Notes: generated from the letters alone by a model not told the origin. Shown: positions 52,427-62,199, counted from the first letter of the stretch. The stretch: DNA of 64,000 nt from Methylomicrobium lacus LW14 (GCF_000527095.1 NZ_AZUN01000001.1:2769501-2833500), one strand, 5' to 3'. Made by a program: numbers and translations.

Positions 52427-54139
52427 TCAGGCTTCCGTCGTGACGCGCAACACTTCCTCGAGGGTCGTGACGCCCTGCACCACCTTGTTCAGGCCGTCTT
52501 CGTACATCGTCCGCATGCCCTCTGCGACCGCCAGTTTCTGGATCTCGCCGGCTTCTTCGTGCGCCATGATCAATTTGCGCAGCGGATCGGTCATCTGCAA
52601 AAACTCGATGATCGCCAGACGTCCGCGGTAGCCCACGCCGCCGCAGGAGGCGCAGCCGACCGGTTTGAATAATGTGATGTCGCCTTCCGGCTGATAACGC
52701 TTGAGATTCAATTCGGTAACCAGCTCGGGCGGCGCCGGATGGCCCTCCTTGCAGTGCGGACACAATTTTCTGACCAGACGCTGCGCCAAAATGCCGTTAA
52801 CGGTCGAACTCAACAGATATTCTTCCAGCCCCATGTCCAGAAGACGCGTGACGCCGCCCGCCGCATCATTCGTATGCAGCGTCGACAGCACCAAGTGACC
52901 GGTCAATGCCGATTGCACCGCGATTTTGGCGGTCTCGAGATCGCGCATTTCGCCGATCATGATCACATCCGGGTCCTGCCGGACGATCGACCGCAACGCG
53001 GCCGCAAAGGTCAGGCCGATCTGCGGCTTGGCCTGAATCTGATTGACGCCTTCCAATTGGTATTCGACCGGGTCCTCGACCGTGATGATCTTGCGTTCGG
53101 AGGTATTCAGCATCTTCAACGCCGCATACAGCGAGGTCGATTTACCGCTACCGGTCGGACCGGTAATCAGGATGATGCCGTGCGGCTGCGCCAACACTTC
53201 GAGGAATTGCTCCGAATGCCGCCCCGAAAAACCGAGCGCCGCGAAATCGAACACCATGTTTTCCTTGTCCAGCAAACGGATCACCACGCTTTCGCCGTAC
53301 ATCGTCGGGATCGTCGACACCCGCAAATCGAGCTCCTTGCCGAGCATCTGCACCTTGATGCGGCCATCCTGCGGCAGCCGGCGTTCGGCGATGTTCAGCT
53401 TCGCCATGATCTTGATCCGCGAAATCACCGCGGCGGTCGACTTGACCGGCGGCGAATTGATGTCCTGCAACACGCCGTCGATGCGCAGCCGGACCTTCAA
53501 GGTATGCTCGAACGGCTCGATATGAATATCCGACGCCTTCGTTTCGATCGCGCGCTGCATGATCAGATTCACCATCTTGATCACCGGCGCCTCGCTGGCC
53601 AAATCCTTCAAATGCTCCAGATCTTCCTCGCCGACCTCATCGACGCTCAGATCATCGACGATCCTGTCCATTTGCGAGCGCCCTTCGCCATATTGCATCT
53701 CCAGCGCCGCATCGATTTCGGACAACAGACCAACCTTCGTTAGAACCCTTTTGCCGGTCGCCAGTTTCAACGCATCGATCACGAATTGATCTTCCGGGTC
53801 CATCATCGTGACCTCGATCTCTTCGTCACGGTTAGCCATCCCGATCACATGATAGTTCTTCAGAAACCTGAGCGACACGCTGTCGGGCAACTGCGGCTCC
53901 AACGGATATTCGCCGGACACGGTCTTCTCGAAATGCCCCGACGCGACAAACGCATCGGCCACGTCGAGCTCGGAGCACAAGCCCAGCTTGACCAGCAAAT
54001 GCGGCAGCCCTTCCGCAACCGAAGACTTCTGCATCCGCTCGACCTTTTTCAATTCGCTGGCGGACAGCTTGTTTTTATCGTGCAGAATGTTCAGAAAGGA
54101 TTGATAAGGTGTCGCAGCCTTTTCCATTACGATTTCCAT
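52427..54139 (-). CDS. gspE: Type II secretion ATPase GspE
   Basis: A 570-residue ATPase. The N-terminal part resembles the MshEN domains of GspE/PilB. The nucleotide-binding domain has Walker A GPTGSGKSTSLYAALKM, the Asp-box TVEDPVEYQL, Walker B DPDVIMIGEMRDLETAKIA and HTNDAAGGVTRLLDM. A tetracysteine zinc motif appears as CPHC ... CASC near residues 458-498. It is the first gene of the operon; start at ATG 54139 or 54127. Confidence 0.95.
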   Translation of the reverse strand: MEIVMEKAATPYQSFLNILHDKNKLSASELKKVERMQKSSVAEGLPHLLVKLGLCSELDVADAFVASGHFEKTVSGEYPLEPQLPDSVSLRFLKNYHVIGMANRDEEIEVTMMDPEDQFVIDALKLATGKRVLTKVGLLSEIDAALEMQYGEGRSQMDRIVDDLSVDEVGEEDLEHLKDLASEAPVIKMVNLIMQRAIETKASDIHIEPFEHTLKVRLRIDGVLQDINSPPVKSTAAVISRIKIMAKLNIAERRLPQDGRIKVQMLGKELDLRVSTIPTMYGESVVIRLLDKENMVFDFAALGFSGRHSEQFLEVLAQPHGIILITGPTGSGKSTSLYAALKMLNTSERKIITVEDPVEYQLEGVNQIQAKPQIGLTFAAALRSIVRQDPDVIMIGEMRDLETAKIAVQSALTGHLVLSTLHTNDAAGGVTRLLDMGLEEYLLSSTVNGILAQRLVRKLCPHCKEGHPAPPELVTELNLKRYQPEGDITLFKPVGCASCGGVGYRGRLAIIEFLQMTDPLRKLIMAHEEAGEIQKLAVAEGMRTMYEDGLNKVVQGVTTLEEVLRVTTEA

Positions 54140-54206
54140 ATTGAATCCCTCAACTGTGATGAGCCGGCAAAAATGACAATTTTAAGACCTAAGGGTGACA
54201 GTAGAA

Positions 54207-54530
54207 TTAAAATATTAATGACGTCGCCGATGACTCCCGGTCCCGAGAGGATTTGCCCTGGCTGGAGACAAAACGCAAATTATATTTATCGATCAGGCTG
54301 TACAGCGTGGCGCGAGAAATATGCAAAACTCTTGCCGCCCTGGTCACATTATAATTAGCATAACGCATCGCCGAAAGAATTGCATCCTGATCCGCTTCGG
54401 CGCGCCTTGCGTTTTGGCGAATCGATTCGGCAACCCGTTTCTTGCCCGTTCCGAATTCGCCGGCGAGCAAAACCGGGCCATTCCGCTCTGAAATCTTGGC
54501 GATTTGCCGAAATAGTTAGCATGGCTGCTG
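54207..54530 (-). pseudogene. Remnant of a sigma-54-dependent activator (Walker A and Fis-type HTH)
   Basis: In one minus-strand frame it reads LFRQIAKISERNGPVLLAGEFGTGKKRVAESI, the Walker A region of an AAA+ sigma-54 activator. It then passes straight to a Fis-type helix-turn-helix (AILSAMRYANYNVTRAARVLHISRATLYSLIDKYNLR) at the C-terminus. The some 200 residues normally between them, including the GAFTGA loop, are missing, and no start lies before the fragment: a TAA is in frame just upstream. The HTH part alone could still be made from an internal start. It lies just upstream of the type II secretion operon, so it may once have regulated it. Confidence 0.65.
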
Positions 54531-54641
54531 ATCAACCTGCGCTCGTGCTCTTAAACCTCGGCGTTGACCTTAGGACATAATGTTGAGGCACTTAATTCCA
54601 CAATCGACGCGTTGCGGCAATAAATCCCCACGACTTTCTTG

Positions 54642-55637
54642 CTATCCGATTAATCTGGCTGCCCGTTCGATGATGAGGCGTGCATCGATCTCGCGGATCG
54701 AAAAGTCGTTTTTGTTCAATTTGAAAGGATTCACCACGGATGCGGACTTGACGACTTGATTGATGTCGGTCTGATACACACGGCTGACCGGCGTCGGTCC
54801 GAAGATCGTGATCGACGGCCTGTTCAGCGCCCAGGCCATGTGCGTCGGCCCGGTGTCGTTGCCGATCAATAAATCGGCGCGAGCTATCAACGCTTTCAGG
54901 CTGTTCAAATCCAGCTTCGGCAAGGCTTTGACATAGCCGCTTTGCGCCGCCATCCATTCGGCGCGCGCTTTTTCCTCATCGCTAGCCCAAACGGCCAGGC
55001 AGTTTTGTTTTAGCGCCTCGGCAATTTTGACATAGCTTTCGGCCGGGTAATTCCGGCTGTCCCAGGTCGAACCGGTCACCAGCACGATGTTCTTTCGGTC
55101 TTGCCGCAGATAGTCGTCGAGGCAGGGCGATGGGGCCCGATAAAACAGAAACGGGGTTTTATGCAGGATTTGCTCGCGGCTGATGTCAAATCCCAAGGGC
55201 CGCGACAGCACCGCCGCATTGCGGTCTATCGTATTCGCATCATAGGCGCAGTGGACTTTCTGATGATAAACCCAAGAGGCGGCTTTTTCGCGTATCGAGT
55301 CGGCATCGAAACCGGCGACCTTTTGGCCGATCAAGCGGGCGACGACCGCCGACTTGATCAGGCCTTGCGCGTCGATGACCCAATCGTAGTGGCACTCCGC
55401 AAACGCGCGGATTTTTCTGAGCTCCGCGAAGAAGCGCGACTTGTCGGTCTTCAGCGCTTTCAAATTGACGGTCAATATCTGGTTCAGGTCGGGATTGTGC
55501 GCCAGCACGCCCGCAAAGCGTTCCTCGACAATCCAGTCGATCCGGCTCTCGGGAAACTGTGCCTTGATGAATTGCAGCGCCACCATCGCATGCACGATGT
55601 CGCCCAACGCCGAAAGTTTGACGATCGCGATCCGCAC
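54642..55637 (-). CDS. waaC: Lipopolysaccharide heptosyltransferase I
   Basis: A 331-residue GT9 glycosyltransferase adding the first heptose to Kdo in the LPS inner core. Signs are the N-terminal IVKLSALGDIVHAMVALQFIKAQFP, IDWIVEERFAGVLAHNP, YDWVIDAQGLIKSA and the late ADLLIGNDTGPTHMAWAL and ITIFGPTPVSR. It lies 6 bases after waaF on the same strand. Confidence 0.95.
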   Translation of the reverse strand: MRIAIVKLSALGDIVHAMVALQFIKAQFPESRIDWIVEERFAGVLAHNPDLNQILTVNLKALKTDKSRFFAELRKIRAFAECHYDWVIDAQGLIKSAVVARLIGQKVAGFDADSIREKAASWVYHQKVHCAYDANTIDRNAAVLSRPLGFDISREQILHKTPFLFYRAPSPCLDDYLRQDRKNIVLVTGSTWDSRNYPAESYVKIAEALKQNCLAVWASDEEKARAEWMAAQSGYVKALPKLDLNSLKALIARADLLIGNDTGPTHMAWALNRPSITIFGPTPVSRVYQTDINQVVKSASVVNPFKLNKNDFSIREIDARLIIERAARLIG

Positions 55638-55643
55638 GCTGAA

Positions 55644-56705
55644 TTACCCGGCCAGCAACGCTAAAATACGCTCAGGACCGATGCCGCTCAGGCAGCGCGC
55701 ATGCTCCGGATGGCCTTCCGGATACAAAGGGCAGACGCGCTTGAAGCAGGGCGCGCAGTCCAGCTGCAATGATATGACTCGGGCCTTGGCATGCAGGGGC
55801 GGCGTAAAGCCCGGATCGGACGAGCCGTAGACCGCGATCAGCGGCTTATCGAGCGCGGCCGCCAGATGCATCAGGCCGGAGTCGTTGCTGACCACCGCGG
55901 TGGCCAGCGACAACAGATCGAGCGCCTGATCCAGTTGCGTGCGGCCGGCAAAATCAACGCATAATCCGCCGGTCTTTTGATTGATTTCCCCGGTTACCGC
56001 CCTGTCCTTCTCCGAGCCGAACAACCAGACCTGCCAGCCTTCGGCGATCTTCTTACGCGCCAGTTCGGCGAAATGGCCGCTCGGCCAGCGTTTGGCAGGG
56101 CCGTATTCGGCGCCGGGACACAAGGCCAGGATGTTGCCGCCGGTTTGGATTTGAAAAGCTTCGGAGACCGCCGCCTGCCGTTCAGGGTCAATCGGAATGG
56201 AGGGGATCGGATAGGCGGGAGGCTGCGCCGCGTTTTTCGGCAACGCCAGGGCGACGAAGCGCTGCACGGTCATCGTCAATTTTTGCTTGTCGAGTCTTCT
56301 GGCATCGTTCAACAGGCCCCAACGGCATTCACCGATATAGCCGGTGCGGACTGGGATGTTCGCAAAGAATGGGACGAGCGCGGACTTCCAGGAATTGGGC
56401 AGCACGATGGCGCGGGTATAGGCCTCGCTACGGAGTTGCCTGCCGAGCCTGATCCGATCGGTCAGACCGAACTGACCGTGCGTCAGCGGCATCGTGATCG
56501 ATCGGGTCACCTCCGGCATCCTGTCCAGCAGCGGAAAGGTCCAGGCCGGAGCCAGCACGTCGATTTGGCAGGCAGGGTCGCCTGCTTTCAGCGCGATAAA
56601 AAGGCTCTGCGCCATTACCATGTCGCCGACCCAGGACGGGCCGACGACCAGTATCTTGCCCAAAGGTTTAGACTGCAAATTTATTTCGCGGTATAGGTCA
56701 ACCAT
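55644..56705 (-). CDS. waaF: ADP-heptose:LPS heptosyltransferase II
   Basis: A 353-residue GT9 enzyme adding the second heptose. Motifs are ILVVGPSWVGDMVMAQSLF, DVLAPAWTFPLLDRMPEV, CPGAEYGPAKRWP and VSNDSGLMHLAAALDKPLIAVYGSSDPGFTPP. The start at 56705 overlaps ilvE by 25 bases; no in-frame ATG falls between it and the conserved core, though a TTG at 56678 is possible. Confidence 0.93.
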   Translation of the reverse strand: MVDLYREINLQSKPLGKILVVGPSWVGDMVMAQSLFIALKAGDPACQIDVLAPAWTFPLLDRMPEVTRSITMPLTHGQFGLTDRIRLGRQLRSEAYTRAIVLPNSWKSALVPFFANIPVRTGYIGECRWGLLNDARRLDKQKLTMTVQRFVALALPKNAAQPPAYPIPSIPIDPERQAAVSEAFQIQTGGNILALCPGAEYGPAKRWPSGHFAELARKKIAEGWQVWLFGSEKDRAVTGEINQKTGGLCVDFAGRTQLDQALDLLSLATAVVSNDSGLMHLAAALDKPLIAVYGSSDPGFTPPLHAKARVISLQLDCAPCFKRVCPLYPEGHPEHARCLSGIGPERILALLAG

Positions 56706-57607
56706 TCGGCATGGTCGTCCCTGCGTCCGTGGACATAATCGAAATACAGCGCTTGCAGTTTCTCGGTGATCGGGCCGCGGCTGCCGCTGCCGATCGTGCG
56801 GCCGTCGTGCTCGCGGATCGGGGTCACTTCGGCGGCCGAACCGGTAAAGAACGCTTCGTCGGCGATATACACTTCGTCGCGGCTGATCCGTTTGACGATC
56901 ACTTCGAGCCCCTGCTCGGCCGCGATCGTCATGATCGTGTCGCGGGTGATGCCTTCCAGCGCGGAAGTCGTCTCCGGCGTATAGAGTTTGCCGTCACGGA
57001 CGATGAATAGATTCTCGCCGCTGCCTTCGGCGCAGAAGCCTTCATGATCGAGCAGCAGCGCCTCGTCATAACCGTTCGCCTTCGCTTCCTGCAAGGCCAG
57101 GATTGAGTTGATATAGTTGCCGTTCGCCTTCGCCTTCAGCATCGTGCTGTTCACATGATTGCGGGTATAGGACGAGGTCCGGATCCGTATGCCTTTTTCC
57201 ATGTTGTCGGCGCCGAGATAAGCGCCCCAGGTCCAGGCCGCCACCATCACGTGCACCTTCAGATTGTCGGCTCTGAGTCCCATGCCTTCGGAGCCGTAGA
57301 AACACATCGTGCGGATGTAGGCGCTGTCGAGATTGTTCTTGGAGATCGCGTCGCGTTGCGCCTCGTTGATGTCGTCCTTGCTGAACGGCATCGGCATGCT
57401 CATGATGTGCGCGGAGCGGAACAGGCGGTCGGTATGCTCCTTCATCTTGAAGATAGCGGTGCCTTTTTCGGCGTGGTAGGCGCGCAGGCCTTCGAACACG
57501 CCGCCGCCGTAATGCAGCGTGTGGGTCAGGACGTGAGTCTTCGCATCGCGCCAGTCAACCCATTTTCCATCCAGCCAGATATAGCCGTCTCTATCGTCCA
57601 TCGTCAT
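56681..57607 (-). CDS. ilvE: Branched-chain amino acid aminotransferase
   Basis: A 308-residue class IV PLP aminotransferase. Key stretches are HTLHYGGGVFEGLRAY, the PLP-lysine region in TSSYTRNHVNSTMLKAKANGNYINS, EALLLDHEGFCAEGSGENLFIV and DEVYIADEAFFTGSAAEVTPI. It makes Ile, Leu and Val from their keto acids. The ilvE-waaF-waaC order is common in gammaproteobacteria. The upstream 234-base gap to apbE holds no gene I can see. Confidence 0.95.
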   Translation of the reverse strand: MTMDDRDGYIWLDGKWVDWRDAKTHVLTHTLHYGGGVFEGLRAYHAEKGTAIFKMKEHTDRLFRSAHIMSMPMPFSKDDINEAQRDAISKNNLDSAYIRTMCFYGSEGMGLRADNLKVHVMVAAWTWGAYLGADNMEKGIRIRTSSYTRNHVNSTMLKAKANGNYINSILALQEAKANGYDEALLLDHEGFCAEGSGENLFIVRDGKLYTPETTSALEGITRDTIMTIAAEQGLEVIVKRISRDEVYIADEAFFTGSAAEVTPIREHDGRTIGSGSRGPITEKLQALYFDYVHGRRDDHAEWLTYTAK

Positions 57608-57841
57608 TTCCGATACTCCAAAGTGTGCTTAATGAATGTATAAATATGAAATTCGTCCGCCGGAGACATCCGTGCGGCATCGATCGCCGCCGATTCGTAT
57701 CAAAGCGCACGCTGCCGGTAGTTGAATTTATGCGCCCCGGTGTAAGGGAAGAATTGTACTATAAAGTCGGCGCCGGCCATACCGGGATTCGGTAAAAGGT
57801 TGATGCGGCGCATTTTTTCGCCTTGGAAGCAAGCCCCGTAC

Positions 57842-58747
57842 TCAGCGCGTCTCGCCGAGCAGAGTGCCGCCCACCTCGCCGTTCACATCGACCCAAAGAT
57901 GCGGCAGCACGAGCGACTCCAGCCAGGCCGGGCCCTCTGCCTCTTTCAGCATCGCAATGGTCGAGGCGCTGCCGGCCACCACGCAGAAATCGGCAATCAC
58001 GCTGACCGACGCCAGATGCCTGACCGGCCAGCCGGTGCGCGGATTCAAAATGTGCCCATAGCGCACGCCCTCGATGGTCAGACAGCGCTCGTAATCGCCG
58101 CTGCTGGCCATCGCGCCGCGGGCCAATTCCACCGTTTGCAACAGCGCGTCTTTGTGGCGCGGATGGCGAATTCCGATCCGCCAGGGGCTGCCGTCCGCGC
58201 GCGCCCCCAGCACGTTGATATCGCCGCCCAGATTGATCATCCCGTGCCGGATTCCCGCCGACCAGCACAGGCCGGCGGCGCGGTCGGCGGCGTATTCCTT
58301 CACCACGCCGCCGAAATCGAGTTCGATGCCGGGCAACGGAAATTCGAGAACCGGCGGTTGCCAGACGACTTTATCCCAGCCGACTTTCACGAGCAGTGCG
58401 TCGATCAAGCCTTGCTCAGGCAAGGCGCCGCTGTCAAAGCGCCAGGCGCGCCGCAGAATTCCGGAGGTAATATCGAACAGTCCGCCGCTTTGTTCATGGC
58501 AGGTGGCGGCATAATTCAGCAGGCCGGCGGTTTCGTCGTCGACGCTGATGCGGCCGCCCGCCGCCGCGACGCGATTGATTTCGGAGAGAAAACTGTCATG
58601 GCGATAGCGCGAATAGCGCGCTTCCAGGCGGGCGACATCGGCCATCGCGGCCTCGGCGGCGCGCCGGGCGGCCTGGCCTGTGTTCGCAAAAAGCTGAATC
58701 TCGCAAGGCGTGCCCATGGCCTTGAAGACGTGCCGGTAAAACTGCAA
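57842..58747 (-). CDS. apbE: FAD:protein FMN transferase
   Basis: A 301-residue ApbE-family flavin transferase, which attaches FMN to Thr/Ser of exported redox proteins. Conserved stretches: MGTPCEIQLFANTG, LEARYSRYRHDSFLSEINR, SGGLFDITSG, ELDFGGVVKEYAADRA, NLGGDINVLGARADG and HILNPRTGWPV. No clear signal peptide is seen at this start, though the family is normally periplasmic. It is the last gene of the TlpA-DUF4266-DUF3570-ApbE set, suggesting an envelope flavoprotein target. Confidence 0.92.
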   Translation of the reverse strand: MQFYRHVFKAMGTPCEIQLFANTGQAARRAAEAAMADVARLEARYSRYRHDSFLSEINRVAAAGGRISVDDETAGLLNYAATCHEQSGGLFDITSGILRRAWRFDSGALPEQGLIDALLVKVGWDKVVWQPPVLEFPLPGIELDFGGVVKEYAADRAAGLCWSAGIRHGMINLGGDINVLGARADGSPWRIGIRHPRHKDALLQTVELARGAMASSGDYERCLTIEGVRYGHILNPRTGWPVRHLASVSVIADFCVVAGSASTIAMLKEAEGPAWLESLVLPHLWVDVNGEVGGTLLGETR

Positions 58748-58798
58748 GGCTTTCAGTTTCCCGGCAGCGCGGCGGGCTGAAACGCGCAGCCCGCGCGA

Positions 58799-61327
58799 CT
58801 AGAAGGCATAATGCCAGGTCGCCGACAAGGTGCCGTCGCGGTCCAGCTGATAGCCATTGTAATCGGTGCCGACCGGCTGCAGCCATTCGACGCCCAGCGC
58901 ATTGCCGGCCAGATCGCCGCCCGGCACCATGGCATTGAGGCCGAAACCGACGTCCCAGAAACGGCCGCCATAGTTCATCGGATAATCCATCGGCCCCAGC
59001 TGATCGATGTATTGGTTGAACTGACCATCAATTGCACCTTGGATCGTATAGACGCCACGTACGTTCGCCGACAGCCAATGCGTCAAATTGTAGCCGCCCC
59101 AGGCGGTCGACTGGAAAATATCGCCTAATCGATACCCAGTTTCGCCGCTTTTTTCGAGCCGCTTGGTTCCGCTGAGCTGCGCGCCCCATGACCAGCTGTC
59201 GTAATTGCCGGTATACGTCACGCTCGGTTTGAAATCGAGCGTGCCGCTGCCGAGCTGCATGCCGTAATGGATCAGACCGCCGTCCACCTGGTGGTTGCGA
59301 CGCAGTTCGATATCGACGTCGCCGAACGGGATGCTGAGACCCAGGCCCATGTGCAGATGATGATGACCGGCGTCGAGCACTTTGAATAAGGCATAAACGC
59401 CCATGTCGCTGATGCCGCCGGTTTCGTGGCCGTTCTCGACGTGATGCGGAATGTGTACACCGCCGCCGTCCGGCGCTTCGTCGTCCGGCGGCGCCCCGCT
59501 CAAACGCCGCATCGTCATGCTCATATCCATGAATTGCGGCATCACCATCAAATTCAGCCAGTCGGTCGGCGCATACATGATGTCGAGCATGTGCATGTGC
59601 ATCGCCATGCTGTTCGGCTTGACGAAGCAGGGATTCGGCCCGCAGCCGTTAGCCACGATGGCTTGGTCGCCGACCAGATTCGAGCCGTGCAGCATGTCGC
59701 CGCCTTGACTGCCGTACATATAGCGGTAGCCGACCATGAAGCCGCCCTTGCCGAGCATGTGATCAAACATCACTCCGGCCGGCGCCATCGCGCCGTGATG
59801 GTGCTGATGGTGCGCATGACTGCCATGATCGCCGCTCGCCGCCAGCGCCTCCAGATTCACCTTCAGCGCGCCGTTGACGGCCCAGTAATCGAAATCGGCG
59901 TAATCGCCCTCGCCACTTCCGCCCAGCTTCAGGCCGCCCTGGTGGGTGTAATACTCGAATCCCAAACCGATATTGACGCCCTTCGCGAATTGTTTGTCGA
60001 TCGTGATGCCGCCGCTCAGCGCGCCATAACCCGACAAGCGGTGGTCGCTCGAAAAATTATCCGGCAGCAACTTGCGGTTCAAATCGGCATAGTTCTGCTG
60101 GGTCGTCAGATAAGGCGCGTAAAAATCGGCCGCATCCTGCGAGTAATAACGAATTCGCGGAGTCACCGTCCAGCCGCGACCCAAAGGCTGCCCCCAATCC
60201 GCTTCGAAAGTATGCGCGTTGATGCCCCAATCGTCGACATAGTAGCGATAATTGAAATGCAATGCCGCATCGAAGGCGCCAATGTATTGCTTGTAACCAA
60301 CATTGCCGCTTAATTGATGCCGGACATTCGGCCTTTGTTCAAGGAACGCCTGCACCTGTCCCGAATAGGCATAGTCTCGGTTTGTTGCCGCTTCTAGAAA
60401 CGCGATCTCGACGACCTTATAGGGGTTTTCCATATAGCCATCGCTATAGGTATATCCGAGCCCGGCGTCGATCAGCGCATTCTTGTTCAATACCTGCGTC
60501 AGGCCGAAATGCGCGCCCCAATCCTTCCGATTACCATGAACGATTTTGCCATTCTCACCAGTAATCTCGATCTGATTGGTATATGCGTCGGTGTTGACAT
60601 ATCCCAGAATATCGTGATCCAGTCTGGCCTTGGTGTCGCTAGCGGTATAACTCAATCCGCCGCTCACAGTCGTCAACTTCTGATTGAAATCCAGCCGCCC
60701 CCCCAGATTCACGAAACGCGACTCGTAGTCGTCCTCCAACGAAATGCCGCCACCGACATCCACCGCAGCTTCGTCCCATTCGTAACCGAGCTTGAAATCG
60801 CCTTGTTTCCGAGTTTCCGGCGAAGCGGATGAAAGCGTATGAACCAACCGGTTATCGACGCCACCGATCAATTTTCCGAACCCATTCGTGCGCAATATAT
60901 TTAATTGCGAGTCGAAAAATAATGGCGCAGTACTAGTGATGAGTGGGGTTGCGCCCGTCACGCCATCAGGGGAGTTCAGAGTGCTGTTGCCACGCATATC
61001 CAAAGGCGCCGTCGAGACCGGCGTGGCACCCGACCAGGTATCCTGCGTGTAGTGGAAGGAAAACTTGACGCGGTCCGTTAATTTGAGGTTGCCGCTGCCT
61101 TGCAGGGAATCGACTTCGATCGGACGAAATTTACTCTCGACCCCGAAAAGCTGGCGATTCTCCTCCTGATAATGACCGTATTGAACTTCGAACTGATCAT
61201 CCGCCGCTTGAACCGTATGGCACACCAGTCCAGGCAAGGCCAACGCGGCGGCAGTCAGTGCGCCGAGTGGAGATTGAGATGGATTTGCGCCGCCCAATGC
61301 CGCCTGATCCCCTTTAATAGCAGCCAC
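58799..61327 (-). CDS. DUF3570 outer-membrane barrel fused to a His/Met-rich C-terminal domain
   Basis: About 842 residues. A signal peptide (GALTAAALALPGLVCHTVQA) leads into a DUF3570-type beta-barrel of about 500 residues. A His-rich linker follows (HGSHAHHQHHHGAM), then a second barrel-like domain rich in Met and His (FDHMLGKGGFMVGYRYMYGS, MAMHMHMLDIMY, MVMPQFMDMSMTMRRL, AGHHHLHMGLGL). The end is HYAF, a terminal Phe as in outer-membrane barrels. DUF3570 proteins are usually much shorter, so this looks like a fusion. GTG 61327 is chosen because a GGAGG site lies just upstream and overlaps the DUF4266 gene end. Metal (copper?) handling is a reasonable guess. Confidence 0.75.
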   Translation of the reverse strand: MAAIKGDQAALGGANPSQSPLGALTAAALALPGLVCHTVQAADDQFEVQYGHYQEENRQLFGVESKFRPIEVDSLQGSGNLKLTDRVKFSFHYTQDTWSGATPVSTAPLDMRGNSTLNSPDGVTGATPLITSTAPLFFDSQLNILRTNGFGKLIGGVDNRLVHTLSSASPETRKQGDFKLGYEWDEAAVDVGGGISLEDDYESRFVNLGGRLDFNQKLTTVSGGLSYTASDTKARLDHDILGYVNTDAYTNQIEITGENGKIVHGNRKDWGAHFGLTQVLNKNALIDAGLGYTYSDGYMENPYKVVEIAFLEAATNRDYAYSGQVQAFLEQRPNVRHQLSGNVGYKQYIGAFDAALHFNYRYYVDDWGINAHTFEADWGQPLGRGWTVTPRIRYYSQDAADFYAPYLTTQQNYADLNRKLLPDNFSSDHRLSGYGALSGGITIDKQFAKGVNIGLGFEYYTHQGGLKLGGSGEGDYADFDYWAVNGALKVNLEALAASGDHGSHAHHQHHHGAMAPAGVMFDHMLGKGGFMVGYRYMYGSQGGDMLHGSNLVGDQAIVANGCGPNPCFVKPNSMAMHMHMLDIMYAPTDWLNLMVMPQFMDMSMTMRRLSGAPPDDEAPDGGGVHIPHHVENGHETGGISDMGVYALFKVLDAGHHHLHMGLGLSIPFGDVDIELRRNHQVDGGLIHYGMQLGSGTLDFKPSVTYTGNYDSWSWGAQLSGTKRLEKSGETGYRLGDIFQSTAWGGYNLTHWLSANVRGVYTIQGAIDGQFNQYIDQLGPMDYPMNYGGRFWDVGFGLNAMVPGGDLAGNALGVEWLQPVGTDYNGYQLDRDGTLSATWHYAF

Positions 61328-61541
61328 ATCCACCTCCCTCGGACGAGCTTCCTCCCGTGGCGGCCTCGCGAGCTCCATAGCTATGGGCTCGCAATGCACT
61401 TTGTAGAGGGTACGGATCAAGCGCCATATGTGGTTTGGCAAGATTGCCGCGCTCCCAAGGCGCGACCTTAGCACAGCCTGCCAAAATGACGATTGCCGCA
61501 AACAGGAACGCGGCTTTGGTGCTGAAAAATGAATTCATCAA
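61314..61541 (-). CDS. DUF4266-family small lipoprotein
   Basis: A 75-residue lipoprotein: lipobox ILAGC near residue 23, then the conserved VAPWERGNLAKPHMALD stretch of DUF4266 and a Gly/Ser/Cys tail ending GGCGCY. Members of this family sit beside DUF3570 proteins in many bacteria, as here. The start may be Met1 or Met2. It overlaps the DUF3570 gene start by 14 bases. Confidence 0.85.
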   Translation of the reverse strand: MMNSFFSTKAAFLFAAIVILAGCAKVAPWERGNLAKPHMALDPYPLQSALRAHSYGAREAATGGSSSEGGGCGCY

Positions 61542-61579
61542 TAACTCGTACGAAACTGTAATTGTTTAACTACATTTCG

Positions 61580-62119
61580 TTAACCGCCGGCCGGCTTCTC
61601 TGCTAATAACGCTTCGACTGTTTTACGCAGCTCCGCGCCCTCATCCGAGCGAAAACCCATGTGCACATGGCGCACGATACCATCACGCCCAATCAAGTAA
61701 GAAGACGGCATGGCTTTCACATCGTAGGCACTCGCACACTGCTCCGTGGAATCTTTGGCGAGCATGAAATTCACCGGGAATTGGCTGACAAAAGTTTTAG
61801 CATCCTCTAGATTTTCATCCAAATTGACGCCTATCACTTCTAGCCCCTTGCCTTTGAGATCACCAGACAATTCGGCCAGGAAAGGAAAGGATTTTGCGCA
61901 TGGGCCGCACCATGACGCCCAAAAATCTATATAGACTACCTTGCCGCGAAGCGCTTTGGCATCATAGCTTTGCCCATCACTTAGCCCATTTAATGCGCAT
62001 TCAGGCGCCTTCTGCCCCACATCAACCGCCAATAGGGCTTGAACGGGAATAAGCGACAGAATCGCACTGAATACGGTTTGGGCGGCAGGTATTTTCGCCC
62101 GTGCAAGTAAATCATTCAT
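61580..62119 (-). CDS. TlpA-like exported thioredoxin
   Basis: A 179-residue thioredoxin-fold protein with an N-terminal signal or anchor (TVFSAILSLIPVQALLAV). The redox site is WASWCGPCAKSFPF near residues 68-80, with the TlpA/ResA surroundings GKVVYIDFWASWC and the cis-proline loop MPSSYLIGRDG. It likely keeps Cys of the neighbouring envelope proteins reduced, or serves in their maturation. It is the first gene of the set that ends with apbE. Confidence 0.9.
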   Translation of the reverse strand: MNDLLARAKIPAAQTVFSAILSLIPVQALLAVDVGQKAPECALNGLSDGQSYDAKALRGKVVYIDFWASWCGPCAKSFPFLAELSGDLKGKGLEVIGVNLDENLEDAKTFVSQFPVNFMLAKDSTEQCASAYDVKAMPSSYLIGRDGIVRHVHMGFRSDEGAELRKTVEALLAEKPAGG

Positions 62120-62199
62120 GGAGCGTTAGAGGTGGCTATGGAAAAAATGTCCGGTCAATTTTTGCGAATTGTACCCGATTTAGCGAATGCCATACTGCC

